Shown: positions 17,625 to 26,156 of the stretch, in pieces
How positions within the stretch are numbered: the first letter of the stretch is position 1
How the letters are laid out: each line of letters begins with the position of its first letter
Assembly (NCBI RefSeq): GCF_050571805.1
Contig: NZ_CP192219.1
Reading direction: 5' to 3' (one strand)
Length of the DNA stretch: 64,000 bases
DNA from: Halodesulfovibrio aestuarii
GTDB lineage: Bacteria; Desulfobacterota; Desulfovibrionia; Desulfovibrionales; Desulfovibrionaceae
The notes under the pieces: generated by a model
What the model was told of the DNA's origin: nothing
Databases searched by the model: none
Seen by the model: only the letters and a program-made list of their open reading frames with translations
Translations under genes and position numbers: made by a program

Positions 17625-18113
17625 GTGAATATGTTTTTACCAGAAATTGAACAAATCGTAGGTACTAGACTTCGCCTTATTCTTAACTGGCAGGAAGGAA
17701 AGCTGGTTGAGCTGTCTCTCTTATGGGCAAATGGAGAAAACTCAACTGAAGAGTTGTCAGATATTGGGAAGCAATTGCGCGATTGTCTGTTGCGTTATGA
17801 ATTAGGCGAGCATGTTCAGTGGCCTGATCTTCCATTTGCCCTCGAAAAAATGACGCCGTTTGGTCAGAATGTTCTGACTGCTTTGATGCAGGTGCCATAT
17901 GGAGAAACGGTTTCTTACGGTGAACTCGCAGCTCTTGCGGGAAGTCCCAACGCAGCGCGTGGGGTTGGGCAGGTGATGGCGCGAAACCGCTGGCCGTTGA
18001 TTATTCCGTGTCACCGTGTTGTGGCTGCATCAGGGCTCGGCGGCTTTTCTGGTCAGGGGGTAAGTATGAAGCGTTACTTGCTTGGTATTGAAGGCGTATT
18101 GTCACGTACGTAG
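17625..18113 (+). CDS. ogt: Methylated-DNA--cysteine methyltransferase
   Basis: A 162-residue suicide repair protein that takes alkyl groups from O6-alkylguanine. The active-site PCHRVV with its cysteine lies near residue 133. MTPFGQNVLTALMQVPYGET and RGVGQVMARNRWPLIIPCHR-like helix-turn-helix residues are typical of the family. The N-terminal domain is short. The start is either GTG 17625 or ATG 17631; neither has a clear ribosome binding site. It may be co-transcribed with the radical SAM gene before it. Confidence 0.9.
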   Translation: MNMFLPEIEQIVGTRLRLILNWQEGKLVELSLLWANGENSTEELSDIGKQLRDCLLRYELGEHVQWPDLPFALEKMTPFGQNVLTALMQVPYGETVSYGELAALAGSPNAARGVGQVMARNRWPLIIPCHRVVAASGLGGFSGQGVSMKRYLLGIEGVLSRT

Positions 18114-18205
18114 TATATGACGTTGGGGGCTTTGCAGAGTTCTTTTCTGGGGAAAATAGACCCCATTTCGGTGCGTTGTAGAAGTCATGTTGTTGGAGAA
18201 ATGTA

Positions 18206-18559
18206 ATGACAAGTAAACAGACTTCAATTGATTCTGTATTGAAGCGTATGAAGAAGCTGAACGTTGGGCAGTGTGTAGATATGCGCTCGTTCAAGCGTAA
18301 TCGTTCTGTCGTAATTGTATGTTGTGGCGAAGATTCTTTTCGTGTTGTTGAAGATGGTTTTTATCAGGAAGTTTGGGACAATCAGAATACAGAACAGGTT
18401 AAACGTCTGTTGAAAACTCTGTTAAAAAAAGAGTTTCCCCGTTCTAATAAAATTCGTCTGTATACGCTTGATTCCTATGAAGATGCAAACGTGAACCGCA
18501 TGGCGCATGGTGCAGGACGGTATGGTGAGACTCTCCCTACAAAAAAAGTAGCAGGCTAA
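18206..18559 (+). CDS. Unknown small protein, EFPRSNK family (copy A)
   Basis: A 117-residue basic protein with no function I recognise. GGAGAA lies before the ATG. It aligns over about 78 residues with the small protein at 23505-23780: both start with a VLxRxxxL segment, carry an FK(R/K) patch near residue 30, and share KTLLK-x-EFPRSNK near residue 75. Copy A has an extra tail of about 25 residues. The predicted pattern is beta strands then a helix. The 3' end overlaps the convergent zupT gene by 23 bases. The two copies differ at most synonymous sites, so the duplication is old. Confidence 0.7.
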   Translation: MTSKQTSIDSVLKRMKKLNVGQCVDMRSFKRNRSVVIVCCGEDSFRVVEDGFYQEVWDNQNTEQVKRLLKTLLKKEFPRSNKIRLYTLDSYEDANVNRMAHGAGRYGETLPTKKVAG

Positions 18560-19373
18560 TTGCCATAACAGCCATACCGGCTACCAGTCCATATATGGAC
18601 AGGTGGTGCTCACCGTACGCCTGTGCGGTTGGAAGTAATTCATCCAGAGAGATGAATACCATGATTCCTGCAACGCTGGCGAAGACAATGCCGAAAACTG
18701 TTGGTGAGAGGAAGGGCATAAGCAACAGATAACCGATGATTGCGCCAACCGGTTCGGCCAGACCGGAAAGGAAGGACAGAGTAAAAGCTTTGCCTCTGCT
18801 CTCTGTTGCATAGTAGATAGGAACCGAAACAGCGATTCCTTCTGGGATATTGTGGATTGCTATAGCTACAGCAATGGCAAACCCGAGGTTAGGGTCGGAT
18901 AGTGCTGCTGTAAACGTTGCAAGCCCTTCCGGAAAATTGTGAATACCGATTGCAAGCGCTGTAAAAACACCCATTCTAAGCAATTTTCTATCTTTTTGCT
19001 CTGGTGTTTCTCTTTTTATTATTACTTCGAGAGAGTCAATTTCTTCAACGTTATGGATCTCATGCGGGTTTTCTTCAGCTGGGACTAACCTGTCGATAAT
19101 ACCAATGAAAAGCATACCGCCAAAGAACGCGGCAACAGTTGCCCACATGCCATATACTTCGCCGAGTTCAGACTGCAGTTCTACCTTTGCCTTCACGAAT
19201 ATCTCTATGAACGACACATAAAGCATTACTCCGGCTGAAAATCCTAATGCGACAGAAAGGAACCCTGTGTTTGTTCTTTTTGTGAAAAAGGCAAGCATAG
19301 AGCCGATGCCTGTTGCCAGACCGGCGAAAAGAGTGAGGCCAAATGCAAAGAATATTGTTGCGGAATCGTGCAT
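18537..19373 (-). CDS. zupT: ZIP-family metal transporter
   Basis: A 278-residue membrane protein with eight predicted helices that imports zinc and other divalent metals. Helices 4 and 5 carry the metal-site motifs HNFPEGLATF and HNIPEGIAVS. A variable, acidic cytoplasmic loop (PAEENPHEIHNVEEIDS, about 108-124) lies between helices 3 and 4. A perfect TATAAT (19418-19423 on the minus strand) sits 45 bases before the ATG, without a good -35 box. I saw no clear Zur operator. Confidence 0.9.
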   Translation of the reverse strand: MHDSATIFFAFGLTLFAGLATGIGSMLAFFTKRTNTGFLSVALGFSAGVMLYVSFIEIFVKAKVELQSELGEVYGMWATVAAFFGGMLFIGIIDRLVPAEENPHEIHNVEEIDSLEVIIKRETPEQKDRKLLRMGVFTALAIGIHNFPEGLATFTAALSDPNLGFAIAVAIAIHNIPEGIAVSVPIYYATESRGKAFTLSFLSGLAEPVGAIIGYLLLMPFLSPTVFGIVFASVAGIMVFISLDELLPTAQAYGEHHLSIYGLVAGMAVMAISLLLFL

Positions 19374-19460
19374 GGACTTCCTTACGTGTGAAGGGGGGAG
19401 AATCTCTGTAAGGGGAAATTATACCAAATTAAAACAAAATTGGTTGTATAGAACTGCATG

Positions 19461-19486
19461 AAAAAAAACGCTATTAAGTTTAGCGT
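19461..19486 (-). terminator. Terminator after the gene at 19499-19825
   Basis: ACGCTA pairs with TAGCGT (19468-19473 with 19481-19486), flanked by A and T runs; on the minus strand it ends in eight T. Confidence 0.75.
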
Positions 19487-19498
19487 ATTTTTTATGCG

Positions 19499-19825
19499 TT
19501 AATGTCCGGAATGATCCATAACATGGTTTAAATCGGCAGTGTTTTGCGTAATAAGCCCGCCTTCTATCCAGAATCGAGTTAAGCTCCATTCATCAACGTC
19601 AATGTAGTCAATGCGTCCGGTACAGTCGTTAGTGAGGTGTGGTTTGATGGCAGCAATGAATTCATTCATCATAAAGTAAATGCCTTCAAAGCTGATCGTG
19701 AAGAATGTACCGTCCAGTTCAACAGCATCTTCGTTCTGTTCTTGTACCATTTCCAGCGCAGCTGCGTAGAGTTCTGGACTAGCATTTGAAATGCTTCCAT
19801 AAACTTTGATAAGAATGTGTTCCAT
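19499..19825 (-). CDS. Unknown 108-residue protein
   Basis: I do not recognise this protein. Starting at the ATG at 19825 it begins MEHILIKVYGSISNASPELY and is acidic, with a conserved-looking core (VELDGTFFTISFEGIYFMMNE, shortened here, near 37-57) that suggests alternating strands and a helix. A longer in-frame version to 19996 exists but overlaps the preceding cyclase gene and looks like a shadow frame. It follows the diguanylate cyclase by 43 bases and ends in its own terminator, so the two may form an operon. Confidence 0.6.
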   Translation of the reverse strand: MEHILIKVYGSISNASPELYAAALEMVQEQNEDAVELDGTFFTISFEGIYFMMNEFIAAIKPHLTNDCTGRIDYIDVDEWSLTRFWIEGGLITQNTADLNHVMDHSGH

Positions 19826-19868
19826 AGGGAGGATGGTGCCCTCTTTGTTGTTGACGGGCAAGAAAAAA

Positions 19869-21011
19869 TTACACGGCATCAAGCGATTGGCTATTGTTTT
19901 GAATATCTGTGGCCACAACAAAACAGTTTCGTCCATGATGTTTCGCTTCATACAACGCCATGTCCGCTTTGTTGTAGAGTGTACCGGAAGTATCATTTGG
20001 AACGTATTCTGAAATACCTATGCTGATTGTTACATTGGGGCTGATCGGGGAAGCAGGATGGTAGATCATCTGATTTGCAAGGGTTTCCTGTATCTTATCC
20101 GCAATGGTTGTAGCTTGATACTGATCACAGGAGGGGAGGATTAAAGCAAACTCTTCACCACCGATGCGGGCTGCGGTGTCGATTGCACGACGTGCATGGT
20201 TGGACAAAACTTTTGCAATAGCTTTAATGCAGCGATCACCGGCCTGATGACCGAGGTGGTCGTTGTATTGCTTGAAGTAGTCAACATCAATGAGCAACAG
20301 GGTGAGCGGCTTGCCAAAGCGTTGTGCGACTTCTAATGCTTGCTCCAGTGCTTCGTTGTACCCTTTGCGGTTTGCAATTTTGGTGAGCTCATCTATCCGG
20401 ACCATGGCTTCAAGCTTTTCAGTGAGGATTTCGTTTTCAACAAATTTTTCCATGCAGAAAGAAAGCCAGTATCGAAGAGTGTACAGACTTGCGAGCATGA
20501 GCGCAGGGAATTTGAGTATCGAAAGCAGCAGACCAAGATGTGTCTTGTCGCTGAACCCGACAATCAGGTAAATGTAGGCAGCAAGCATTGTAGGAAAGGC
20601 TGTTAGCAACAAGGCCGGGCGCGCATACCATCCTATGACAAGTGAAAAAGCACCGATAACAATTCCACGTGAGGCCGGCTCAGGCTGGTTCCAGAAATAA
20701 ACGGTGTTTACTGTGGAAATAGCCCAGAAAAGACCAATGCAAAATGCAGAGATGATCCAGCTATGGTGCGATGCACGTTTGCTTTTGAATGCAAATTTAA
20801 TGCATATTGCACTGATGATAAGGAAGGCTGTGTGGATAGTATTGCATGCAATACCTAATGGTGTAAGAAGATTAAAGCCTAGAAAAAGATAGTAAGCGTT
20901 TAATACTTGCAGAATACATGAAGAAAAAAGAATCCAGTAAGTACCCACTTTCAAATTTTTGTGATAGATAATTTCTTTGAGGTCTTCTGTGCTTACTGTA
21001 CTGGTTTCCAT
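19869..21011 (-). CDS. Membrane diguanylate cyclase (GGDEF)
   Basis: A 380-residue enzyme that makes cyclic di-GMP from two GTP. The first 195 residues hold five or six membrane helices with no periplasmic sensor domain that I recognise. The GGDEF domain follows (about 210-370): DELTKIANRKGYNEAL, LLIDVDYFKQYNDHLGHQAG and the active-site RIGGEEFALILP. RAID lies five residues before GGEEF, so the product-binding inhibitory I-site is kept. GGGGGGAGG lies right before the ATG. No EAL domain is attached. Confidence 0.93.
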   Translation of the reverse strand: METSTVSTEDLKEIIYHKNLKVGTYWILFSSCILQVLNAYYLFLGFNLLTPLGIACNTIHTAFLIISAICIKFAFKSKRASHHSWIISAFCIGLFWAISTVNTVYFWNQPEPASRGIVIGAFSLVIGWYARPALLLTAFPTMLAAYIYLIVGFSDKTHLGLLLSILKFPALMLASLYTLRYWLSFCMEKFVENEILTEKLEAMVRIDELTKIANRKGYNEALEQALEVAQRFGKPLTLLLIDVDYFKQYNDHLGHQAGDRCIKAIAKVLSNHARRAIDTAARIGGEEFALILPSCDQYQATTIADKIQETLANQMIYHPASPISPNVTISIGISEYVPNDTSGTLYNKADMALYEAKHHGRNCFVVATDIQNNSQSLDAV

Positions 21012-21057
21012 GCCTCCCCCCTACCTTCATTATTTTTAGAGTGATTCTAAAAATGAA

Positions 21058-21086
21058 GTGGGCGCATTACAAAAATGTGCGCCCAC
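21058..21086 (-). terminator. Hairpin after the M29 peptidase
   Basis: GTGGGCGCA (21058-21066) pairs with TGCGCCCAC (21078-21086). On the minus strand TTCATTTTTAG follows. It lies about 100 bases past the peptidase stop and may also shield the cyclase promoter region. Confidence 0.6.
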
Positions 21087-21189
21087 AAAATAGTATGTCT
21101 GCTTATTTAGTATGGTAGGTGATGAATTGAAGTCAATATAAAATGATAAGTACAAGCGTTGTGTACAACAGGATGCTTTAAATAAGCTT

Positions 21190-22389
21190 TTATAGCGAGA
21201 ACTTACCATTTTCATAAATTGTTTTCCGTTCACCGTTTGGAAGTTGCGCTACAACTCTTTTTTCTTCTGTATTAACTAAGTCCCAATGCAGTGAGGATGA
21301 GTTGAATCCAAGATTTTTACGTGTATCTTCTGTTAATTGTTCTGCATGGCCGCTAAACGTGTTCGCATAAGAATTACCTAACGCAATATGCATAGAGCCG
21401 TTTTCTCCACCATGGTTTTCATCGTATAGAGTGTTGGCCATAAATTTGGAGATGGGAGAAAAGCGTTTGTCTACCAGTGCAAATTCACCAACTAATGCAG
21501 CACCGGGGTCTTGATTAAGCTGTTGCTCAACAAATGCCTGATTGTGATCTGCTGTGACTTTAGTGACACGCCCATCCTTAAATATTAACTGAATATCCCC
21601 AATAATGTTTCCGGAACGGAACGTCGGTAGCGTGGATTTATAGACACCATTTGTGTGGCGCATGTCCGGCGAAACATACAGTTCGAATGAAGGAATGTTG
21701 CGGCCCGTGAAACCTACCCATTTGCGGTGTTGACCTATTCGGACATTCAGATCGACCGAAGCCGATTCAACGTGCATTGCACAATCCCCGAAACTGTCCA
21801 GCCATTCAGTGAGTTCATCAACTTTTTTGGCAAATTGACGCCATTGGACTGTGGGTTCAGGTTTATTAAGGTAACATGCCATTTCAATCTGCCGTGCATA
21901 TTCCTCAAGAGTAATACCTGCCTGTGCAGCTAACGCCTGTGTAGGATACATGCATAATGTCCAGCTGAATGCCCCCATGTCTTCACGGGTTTGCATAATA
22001 CCGCGTAACGGTTGTTGCGCTTTGCTATACATAGCGATGAGTTCTGGATCGATATTTGACAAATGCGCGAGTGAAGCAGGAGCGTAAATGGAAATTGATC
22101 CATTAAGATGGTTATATAAGTCGCGCTGCCCCGGGAAGATTGTAGTGAGGCGTTTATTGTTTGCTTTGGTGTATCTGTCCACCTGCATACGGGGAGTTTC
22201 ATTCATTCTGGGGATAGGAATCATTCCTTTGTCGTGAAGCAGTGAGCAGACCTCTTCTGCTAGAGAGAGCCCGTCAATGTCATAATTTACCAGAATAAAA
22301 TCACTTTTTTTATATGGTGAAGTCCGGGCTCTTGAGAGTGCCCAGAAAAGTACTTCGGCGTAGCGTTCTAGTGTGGGAGTATCGTACAT
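21190..22389 (-). CDS. M29-family aminopeptidase
   Basis: A 399-residue metallo-aminopeptidase of the M29 (aminopeptidase T / AmpS) family, cytoplasmic, removing N-terminal residues from peptides. The ATG at 22389 is chosen over one 66 bases upstream because AAAGGAG lies six bases before it and the protein then begins MYDTPTLERYAEVL. Metal-binding candidates match the family order: SFELYVSPD, VGEFALVD, HIALGNSY and HWDLVN near residues 240-385. The C-terminal domain is complete. Confidence 0.88.
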   Translation of the reverse strand: MYDTPTLERYAEVLFWALSRARTSPYKKSDFILVNYDIDGLSLAEEVCSLLHDKGMIPIPRMNETPRMQVDRYTKANNKRLTTIFPGQRDLYNHLNGSISIYAPASLAHLSNIDPELIAMYSKAQQPLRGIMQTREDMGAFSWTLCMYPTQALAAQAGITLEEYARQIEMACYLNKPEPTVQWRQFAKKVDELTEWLDSFGDCAMHVESASVDLNVRIGQHRKWVGFTGRNIPSFELYVSPDMRHTNGVYKSTLPTFRSGNIIGDIQLIFKDGRVTKVTADHNQAFVEQQLNQDPGAALVGEFALVDKRFSPISKFMANTLYDENHGGENGSMHIALGNSYANTFSGHAEQLTEDTRKNLGFNSSSLHWDLVNTEEKRVVAQLPNGERKTIYENGKFSL

Positions 22390-22647
22390 ATATTCTCCTT
22401 TCAGATCTAAGCAGATAACGTTGTCAACGTTCTGAATATGATACTGTTGCAGCAATGCATGTTTTTCAAATTGTGGCTGGAAGATGGCCGTTGTGCAAGG
22501 GGATTTTAGCTTCTTCGCCAGTTGGAGTATGCAGAGTTATCTATATACATCATTAGCTGTAAACGAGCATTTATGTAATGTACCAATCTGGAATTAGATT
22601 GTATGATTGAAGTATATATTCTGAGAACTCATTCCAGAGGAGAGCGT

Positions 22648-23496
22648 ATGTTTGTTCGATGTTGGGGGGCTCGCGGTAATATTCCAACTTCCGGTACACA
22701 GATGCAGTTTCATGGTGGAGCAACACCTTGCCTTGAGATTCGCACGTATGACCAGTCTGTGATCATTTGTGATGCCGGGACAGGTATTCGAAAGTTAGGT
22801 TGGACCTTACTGAAAGAACAACGCTTAGAATATACTCTTTTGCTTACACACGCGCATGATGATCATTTGGCCGGATTACCTTTTTTTGAACCTCTGTATG
22901 AAACAAACACCCGGGTAACAGTTTTTGAGCATAAAGAGTTGCGGGATAAACTGGAAAAAATATGTGACACTCGTGAAGCACAGATATTTTCTCCGTATTC
23001 TACTCGTCCCGTGGGAGCACGTATTGATTGGAACCCTGCATTGGAACTTGGACATATTACAAAAATAGGGAGTGCGTTTGTGACGTCTATCCCTGCATCA
23101 CATCCCGGAGGGTGTGTTGGATTCAAGATTGCTGATCGGGGCAAAACGGTAGTGTATCTGCCTGATAACGAAATAGGATTCGATCATGGCGCGCACATGG
23201 ATTTTGCAGCGTACGTGCGGTTATGTAGTGGAGTAGATTTGCTCATACACGATGCCCAATATACTTGTGATGAGTATCTTAGTTGTAAGGGGCGGGGACA
23301 TTCTTCGTGGCGGCAGGCTCTGGAACTGGCTATTGCAGCAGGTGTACAGCAACTTGGTCTCTTTCATCACGATTCAGATCGCACAGATGAGCAGCTTTTT
23401 GATATTGTTGAGACGTGTAAGCGCGAAGCAGCACAACGTTCTCCAAGGCTTTTATGTTTTGCCATGCGCGAAGGTTCTGAACTCGTGTTGTCATAG
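22648..23496 (+). CDS. MBL-fold metallo-hydrolase
   Basis: A 282-residue metallo-beta-lactamase-fold protein. The start at 22648 (MFVRCWGARGNIPTSG) has AGAGGAG just before it; an upstream in-frame start is less likely. The metal motif is THAHDDHLAG (HxHxDH, near residue 74), with ASHPGGCVGF and LIHDAQYT giving further ligands. The N-terminal RxWGARG and the FHHDSDRTDEQL ending resemble the group related to phosphodiesterase-like and RNase Z-like hydrolases, often found with signalling domains. Substrate unknown. Confidence 0.85.
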   Translation: MFVRCWGARGNIPTSGTQMQFHGGATPCLEIRTYDQSVIICDAGTGIRKLGWTLLKEQRLEYTLLLTHAHDDHLAGLPFFEPLYETNTRVTVFEHKELRDKLEKICDTREAQIFSPYSTRPVGARIDWNPALELGHITKIGSAFVTSIPASHPGGCVGFKIADRGKTVVYLPDNEIGFDHGAHMDFAAYVRLCSGVDLLIHDAQYTCDEYLSCKGRGHSSWRQALELAIAAGVQQLGLFHHDSDRTDEQLFDIVETCKREAAQRSPRLLCFAMREGSELVLS

Positions 23497-23504
23497 CAGT
23501 TTTT

Positions 23505-23780
23505 TTATTCTTCATTCGAGACAGAACTCAGATGCACTTTATTGCTGCGTGGGAATTCCTGCTTGAGTAGTGTCTTCATTTCTTTTTTCAACTTACTTTC
23601 ATCCAGTTCGTACTCGGCGTCGGTAAATCCATGCCTTGCAATGTGCAGTGTGGTTTTATTGATGCGTCGTATGGTGATGTGTCGATCTTTTTTGAATGTG
23701 GCAATACGAATTCCATGCGATTTTTCTAATGACGCAACACGCGAAAGTACCGTTGGGATAGTCCGGTTAATATCTATCAT
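23505..23780 (-). CDS. Unknown small protein, EFPRSNK family (copy B)
   Basis: A 91-residue basic protein related to the gene at 18206-18559. It shares VLSRVASL, FKKDRHITI and KTLLKQEFPRSNKVHL at matching positions, and stops about where copy A begins its extra tail. Nothing in it suggests an enzyme. It is convergent with the MBL-fold gene, 8 bases apart. The function is unknown. Confidence 0.65.
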   Translation of the reverse strand: MIDINRTIPTVLSRVASLEKSHGIRIATFKKDRHITIRRINKTTLHIARHGFTDAEYELDESKLKKEMKTLLKQEFPRSNKVHLSSVSNEE

Positions 23781-24050
23781 TCATAAATCATACTCCCTCA
23801 AAAAATGATTATCAAGGTAACCTCATGTGGTTAGGCAGCCCTCTGGAGTGTCTTAGCTCTCTCTTCGCTCTTTGTATAAGGCTGGTGTTATCCTGTTGAT
23901 AGGGCGGGTTATTCTGTACAAGATATTTATTTGGGAGAATGTCTTGAATACACAAGGAGTATGCCTAGTTATGCTTTGTAAGTTTTTTTATATGTACCCT
24001 GCCTAAACATAAAAAAAGTAGTAGCTTAGAACGCAGAATATAATGGCGAA
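23781..24050. other. Intergenic stretch, no supported gene
   Basis: AT-rich sequence without a convincing open frame. A perfect TATAAT at 24039-24044 may start the structured RNA that follows, although no -35 box is apparent at the correct distance. Confidence 0.4.
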
Positions 24051-24245
24051 GTCCTTTTTTCAGGGTATGGTGGATACATGGATGCTTGTTTCCGAAGGTT
24101 TGCGGAGACAGCAGAGTTAGTCCAAGTCGACAGGCAGCAGTTGACTTGCGTGTGGCAAGGCAGCGATGCCACACAACTCATCCTCCTCCCTTGCAGCGTC
24201 GGCCGTGCCCCTTACCCCTCGGGCACGGCCGACTCGTCTTTTGTT
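24051..24245 (+). ncRNA. Candidate structured RNA with terminator
   Basis: This segment is visibly richer in GC than its flanks and folds into several nested stems. GGAT (24080-24083) pairs with ATCC (24180-24183). Inside it are an 8-bp hairpin TGTTTCCG/CGGAGACA (24087-24110), and a junction closed by GAGTT/AACTC (24114-24118 with 24175-24179) that holds a 9-bp hairpin (24123-24148) and an 8-bp hairpin GTGTGGCA/TGCCACAC (24150-24174). A 13-bp GC-rich hairpin (24198-24210 with 24221-24233) followed by TCGTCTTTTGTTTG looks like an intrinsic terminator on the plus strand. A TATAAT lies at 24039. No known RNA family was recognised; no gene follows it on this strand, which argues against a riboswitch. 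Confidence 0.5.
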
Positions 24246-24380
24246 TGTCGGGGAGCAGGGGAGACTAGAATGATGAAAGATGAGGTTTGTGAATAATATT
24301 TTAATAAGAAAAGTATGATGCAATTAGTTATGCTGACATGCGATTGACAATGAGATGATTACATATTGTTCCAGAAAAAC

Positions 24381-24415
24381 AAAAAAAGGGTGGAGTAAAA
24401 ACTCTACCCTTTTTT
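24381..24415. terminator. Bidirectional terminator
   Basis: Seven A, GGGTGGAGT, a four-base loop, ACTCTACCC and seven T form a symmetric stem (one G-T pair). It can end transcription from either side and lies 124 bases past the stop of the leftward TPR gene. Confidence 0.8.
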
Positions 24416-24538
24416 ATTACATTGCCAGTAACTCGAAATGTCCATTAAGAAGATAATTTTCTCGCTAATCACAGTCGAGGCGCTCTGGCCCCATGCCCGC
24501 CGAAGACCTACCTATTTAAAGAAAGAAAAAACTGCAGG

Positions 24539-25582
24539 TTATTTCTTACACATGCCGCGGGCGATCCCCCAGTTGAGTTCGTTGCAAAGCCCTAGACTGC
24601 AGCCTTTACGGTAGTTTTTGCACATTGATTCGTAGTCTTTAAGTACAAGATCTGCCGAGCCATGCGAGATATACAGGTGCGGGTTATTAGGTGAAAGCAA
24701 TATAGCCTTGTCATAATCTACGAGTGCCATGTCAGGGAGATTTGCCCGAACATAGGCTGTGCCTCTGTCGTGCAGAGCTACTACAAGGTTGGGCTCTAGG
24801 TCGATGGCATCATTGAAGTAACGGATAGCTTCAATGGTATTTTTTAACTGAAACAGTATGCTCCCTTTCGCATGTAGCAAAATAGGCTCTTCTGGAGCGG
24901 AATTCAGGAGCAGACTAACTTCTTTGAGCTTCTGTTTGGGGTTCTTCCAAGTGCCTTGAGTGTATTCAGGCACAAGCTTTCTGTATGCTTTGAGAGCTCG
25001 CAGTCTGTTTGCGATATTGTCGAAAAAGAACTTCGAGTTAGCGTTAAGGCTAAGCAGGAACGTGTGCTGTTTGTCGTTAAAGGTTTTGGTTGAAAATTCT
25101 TGCAGGTAGCTTTCTTCGGCCATGAAAATAGCTTCAAAGATTTTGGCGCGGCTTGTCGGTTTTAGTGCAAGAAGGTGCTTTTCATCGAATTGTTCAATCG
25201 GGGAGATTGTTACTTCAACGTTAATGTAGTTGCCGTCAATGTCTTTGGAGCGGAAGATCTTTGATCGATGAAATTTGTAAAGCTGATTAGCTGCAATGGT
25301 TTCTTCTTTTGCTGCAAGCGCTGGTGTGGTTTCAGATCCCCGAGCAATTTGCTGACGGTGTTCGATCCATTGTGATGCACGAGTGAACGCTCCGTGCAGG
25401 GCAAATGCTTCTGCTATAACTGTGGCTGCTTGCTCAGTAAGCGAGTAGCCATAGGCAATTTTTACTGTGTGTGAAAAGGGCACCGGCTCAAGAGGCTCAG
25501 GTGTTGCATATGCTGGAAAGGATGTGCAGATGCACAGGCTTACGAGAGCAAATGTGGCAGTAAGGGGGCTAAATTTCAACAT
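24539..25582 (-). CDS. Exported TPR-repeat protein
   Basis: A 347-residue protein with a signal peptide (about 1-26, ending SFPAYA). The middle is helical with no motif I know. The C-terminal third carries tetratricopeptide repeats: LLHAKGSILFQLKNTIEAI, VVALHDRGTAYVRANLPDMA and HLYISHGSADLVLKDYES. The end has five Cys/Gly-rich residues (CKNYRKGCSLGLCNEL), possibly disulfides in the periplasm. The ATG at 25582 is favoured because an alternative TTG overlaps the lipoprotein gene before it; the two are surely one operon. Confidence 0.8.
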   Translation of the reverse strand: MLKFSPLTATFALVSLCICTSFPAYATPEPLEPVPFSHTVKIAYGYSLTEQAATVIAEAFALHGAFTRASQWIEHRQQIARGSETTPALAAKEETIAANQLYKFHRSKIFRSKDIDGNYINVEVTISPIEQFDEKHLLALKPTSRAKIFEAIFMAEESYLQEFSTKTFNDKQHTFLLSLNANSKFFFDNIANRLRALKAYRKLVPEYTQGTWKNPKQKLKEVSLLLNSAPEEPILLHAKGSILFQLKNTIEAIRYFNDAIDLEPNLVVALHDRGTAYVRANLPDMALVDYDKAILLSPNNPHLYISHGSADLVLKDYESMCKNYRKGCSLGLCNELNWGIARGMCKK

Positions 25583-25586
25583 AGTG

Positions 25587-26141
25587 TTACTTTTCGGCAA
25601 GAATTATTGGAACAGCAGGTGTAATTGCTTCTTGTAATAACTCTGCGAGTAATGGTTCGATGATATTTGTGTAAGGTACTCCTTGCTTAATAACTGTTGC
25701 CTTGTAGGTAGTTGGTAACCCGTTATTGACGGCAATAGAGAGTGTAATCTCTCCCCGGTACTCTGCAACAGAAAGCGGAGTAATTTTAAGCTGTGAAATT
25801 GTGCCAGTTACACGAGTAGGAAATGATGCAATCTGGTTAGGAGTAAGGACGTATTCAACAGTTGCACCCTGACGTACCAGTTCGTTCTCAAGTCCTCGTG
25901 TAACCCATGCTGCGACATTGGTAACTGGAGTTAGCTCTTTGTCATTATCAATGCCGAGAATCAGTGTGGAACGAGCGTCGGTGAATTGTACTAGGCCGAC
26001 GTTGGCGTTGTGCTGTGTTTGTACAGCAGGGAGTTCGTTTGCAGGGACGTACCGTAAGAGCACTTTAGAGGATGCACAGCCGGAAATGGTCAGCAGTACA
26101 GCGCAAAGGATAAATACTAAAGATCGGTGAGCGCGAAACAT
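25587..26141 (-). CDS. Lipoprotein, YajG-like
   Basis: A 184-residue outer-envelope lipoprotein. The signal peptide ends in the lipobox ISGC (Cys near residue 22), and the next residues ASS lack Asp at +2, so outer membrane sorting is expected. The body (residues about 30-175) resembles the YajG type: GLVQFTDARS, NVAAWVTRGLENELVRQGA, TGTISQLKITPLSVAEYRGE. Function of that family is not known. It is followed directly by the TPR gene. Confidence 0.75.
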   Translation of the reverse strand: MFRAHRSLVFILCAVLLTISGCASSKVLLRYVPANELPAVQTQHNANVGLVQFTDARSTLILGIDNDKELTPVTNVAAWVTRGLENELVRQGATVEYVLTPNQIASFPTRVTGTISQLKITPLSVAEYRGEITLSIAVNNGLPTTYKATVIKQGVPYTNIIEPLLAELLQEAITPAVPIILAEK

Positions 26142-26156
26142 GTGGCCTCCAGAAGT

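Noticed and set aside
24078..24296. 72-codon frame through the structured RNA
   Set aside because: It runs through the 13-bp terminator hairpin and has no ribosome binding site; the stems explain the sequence better.
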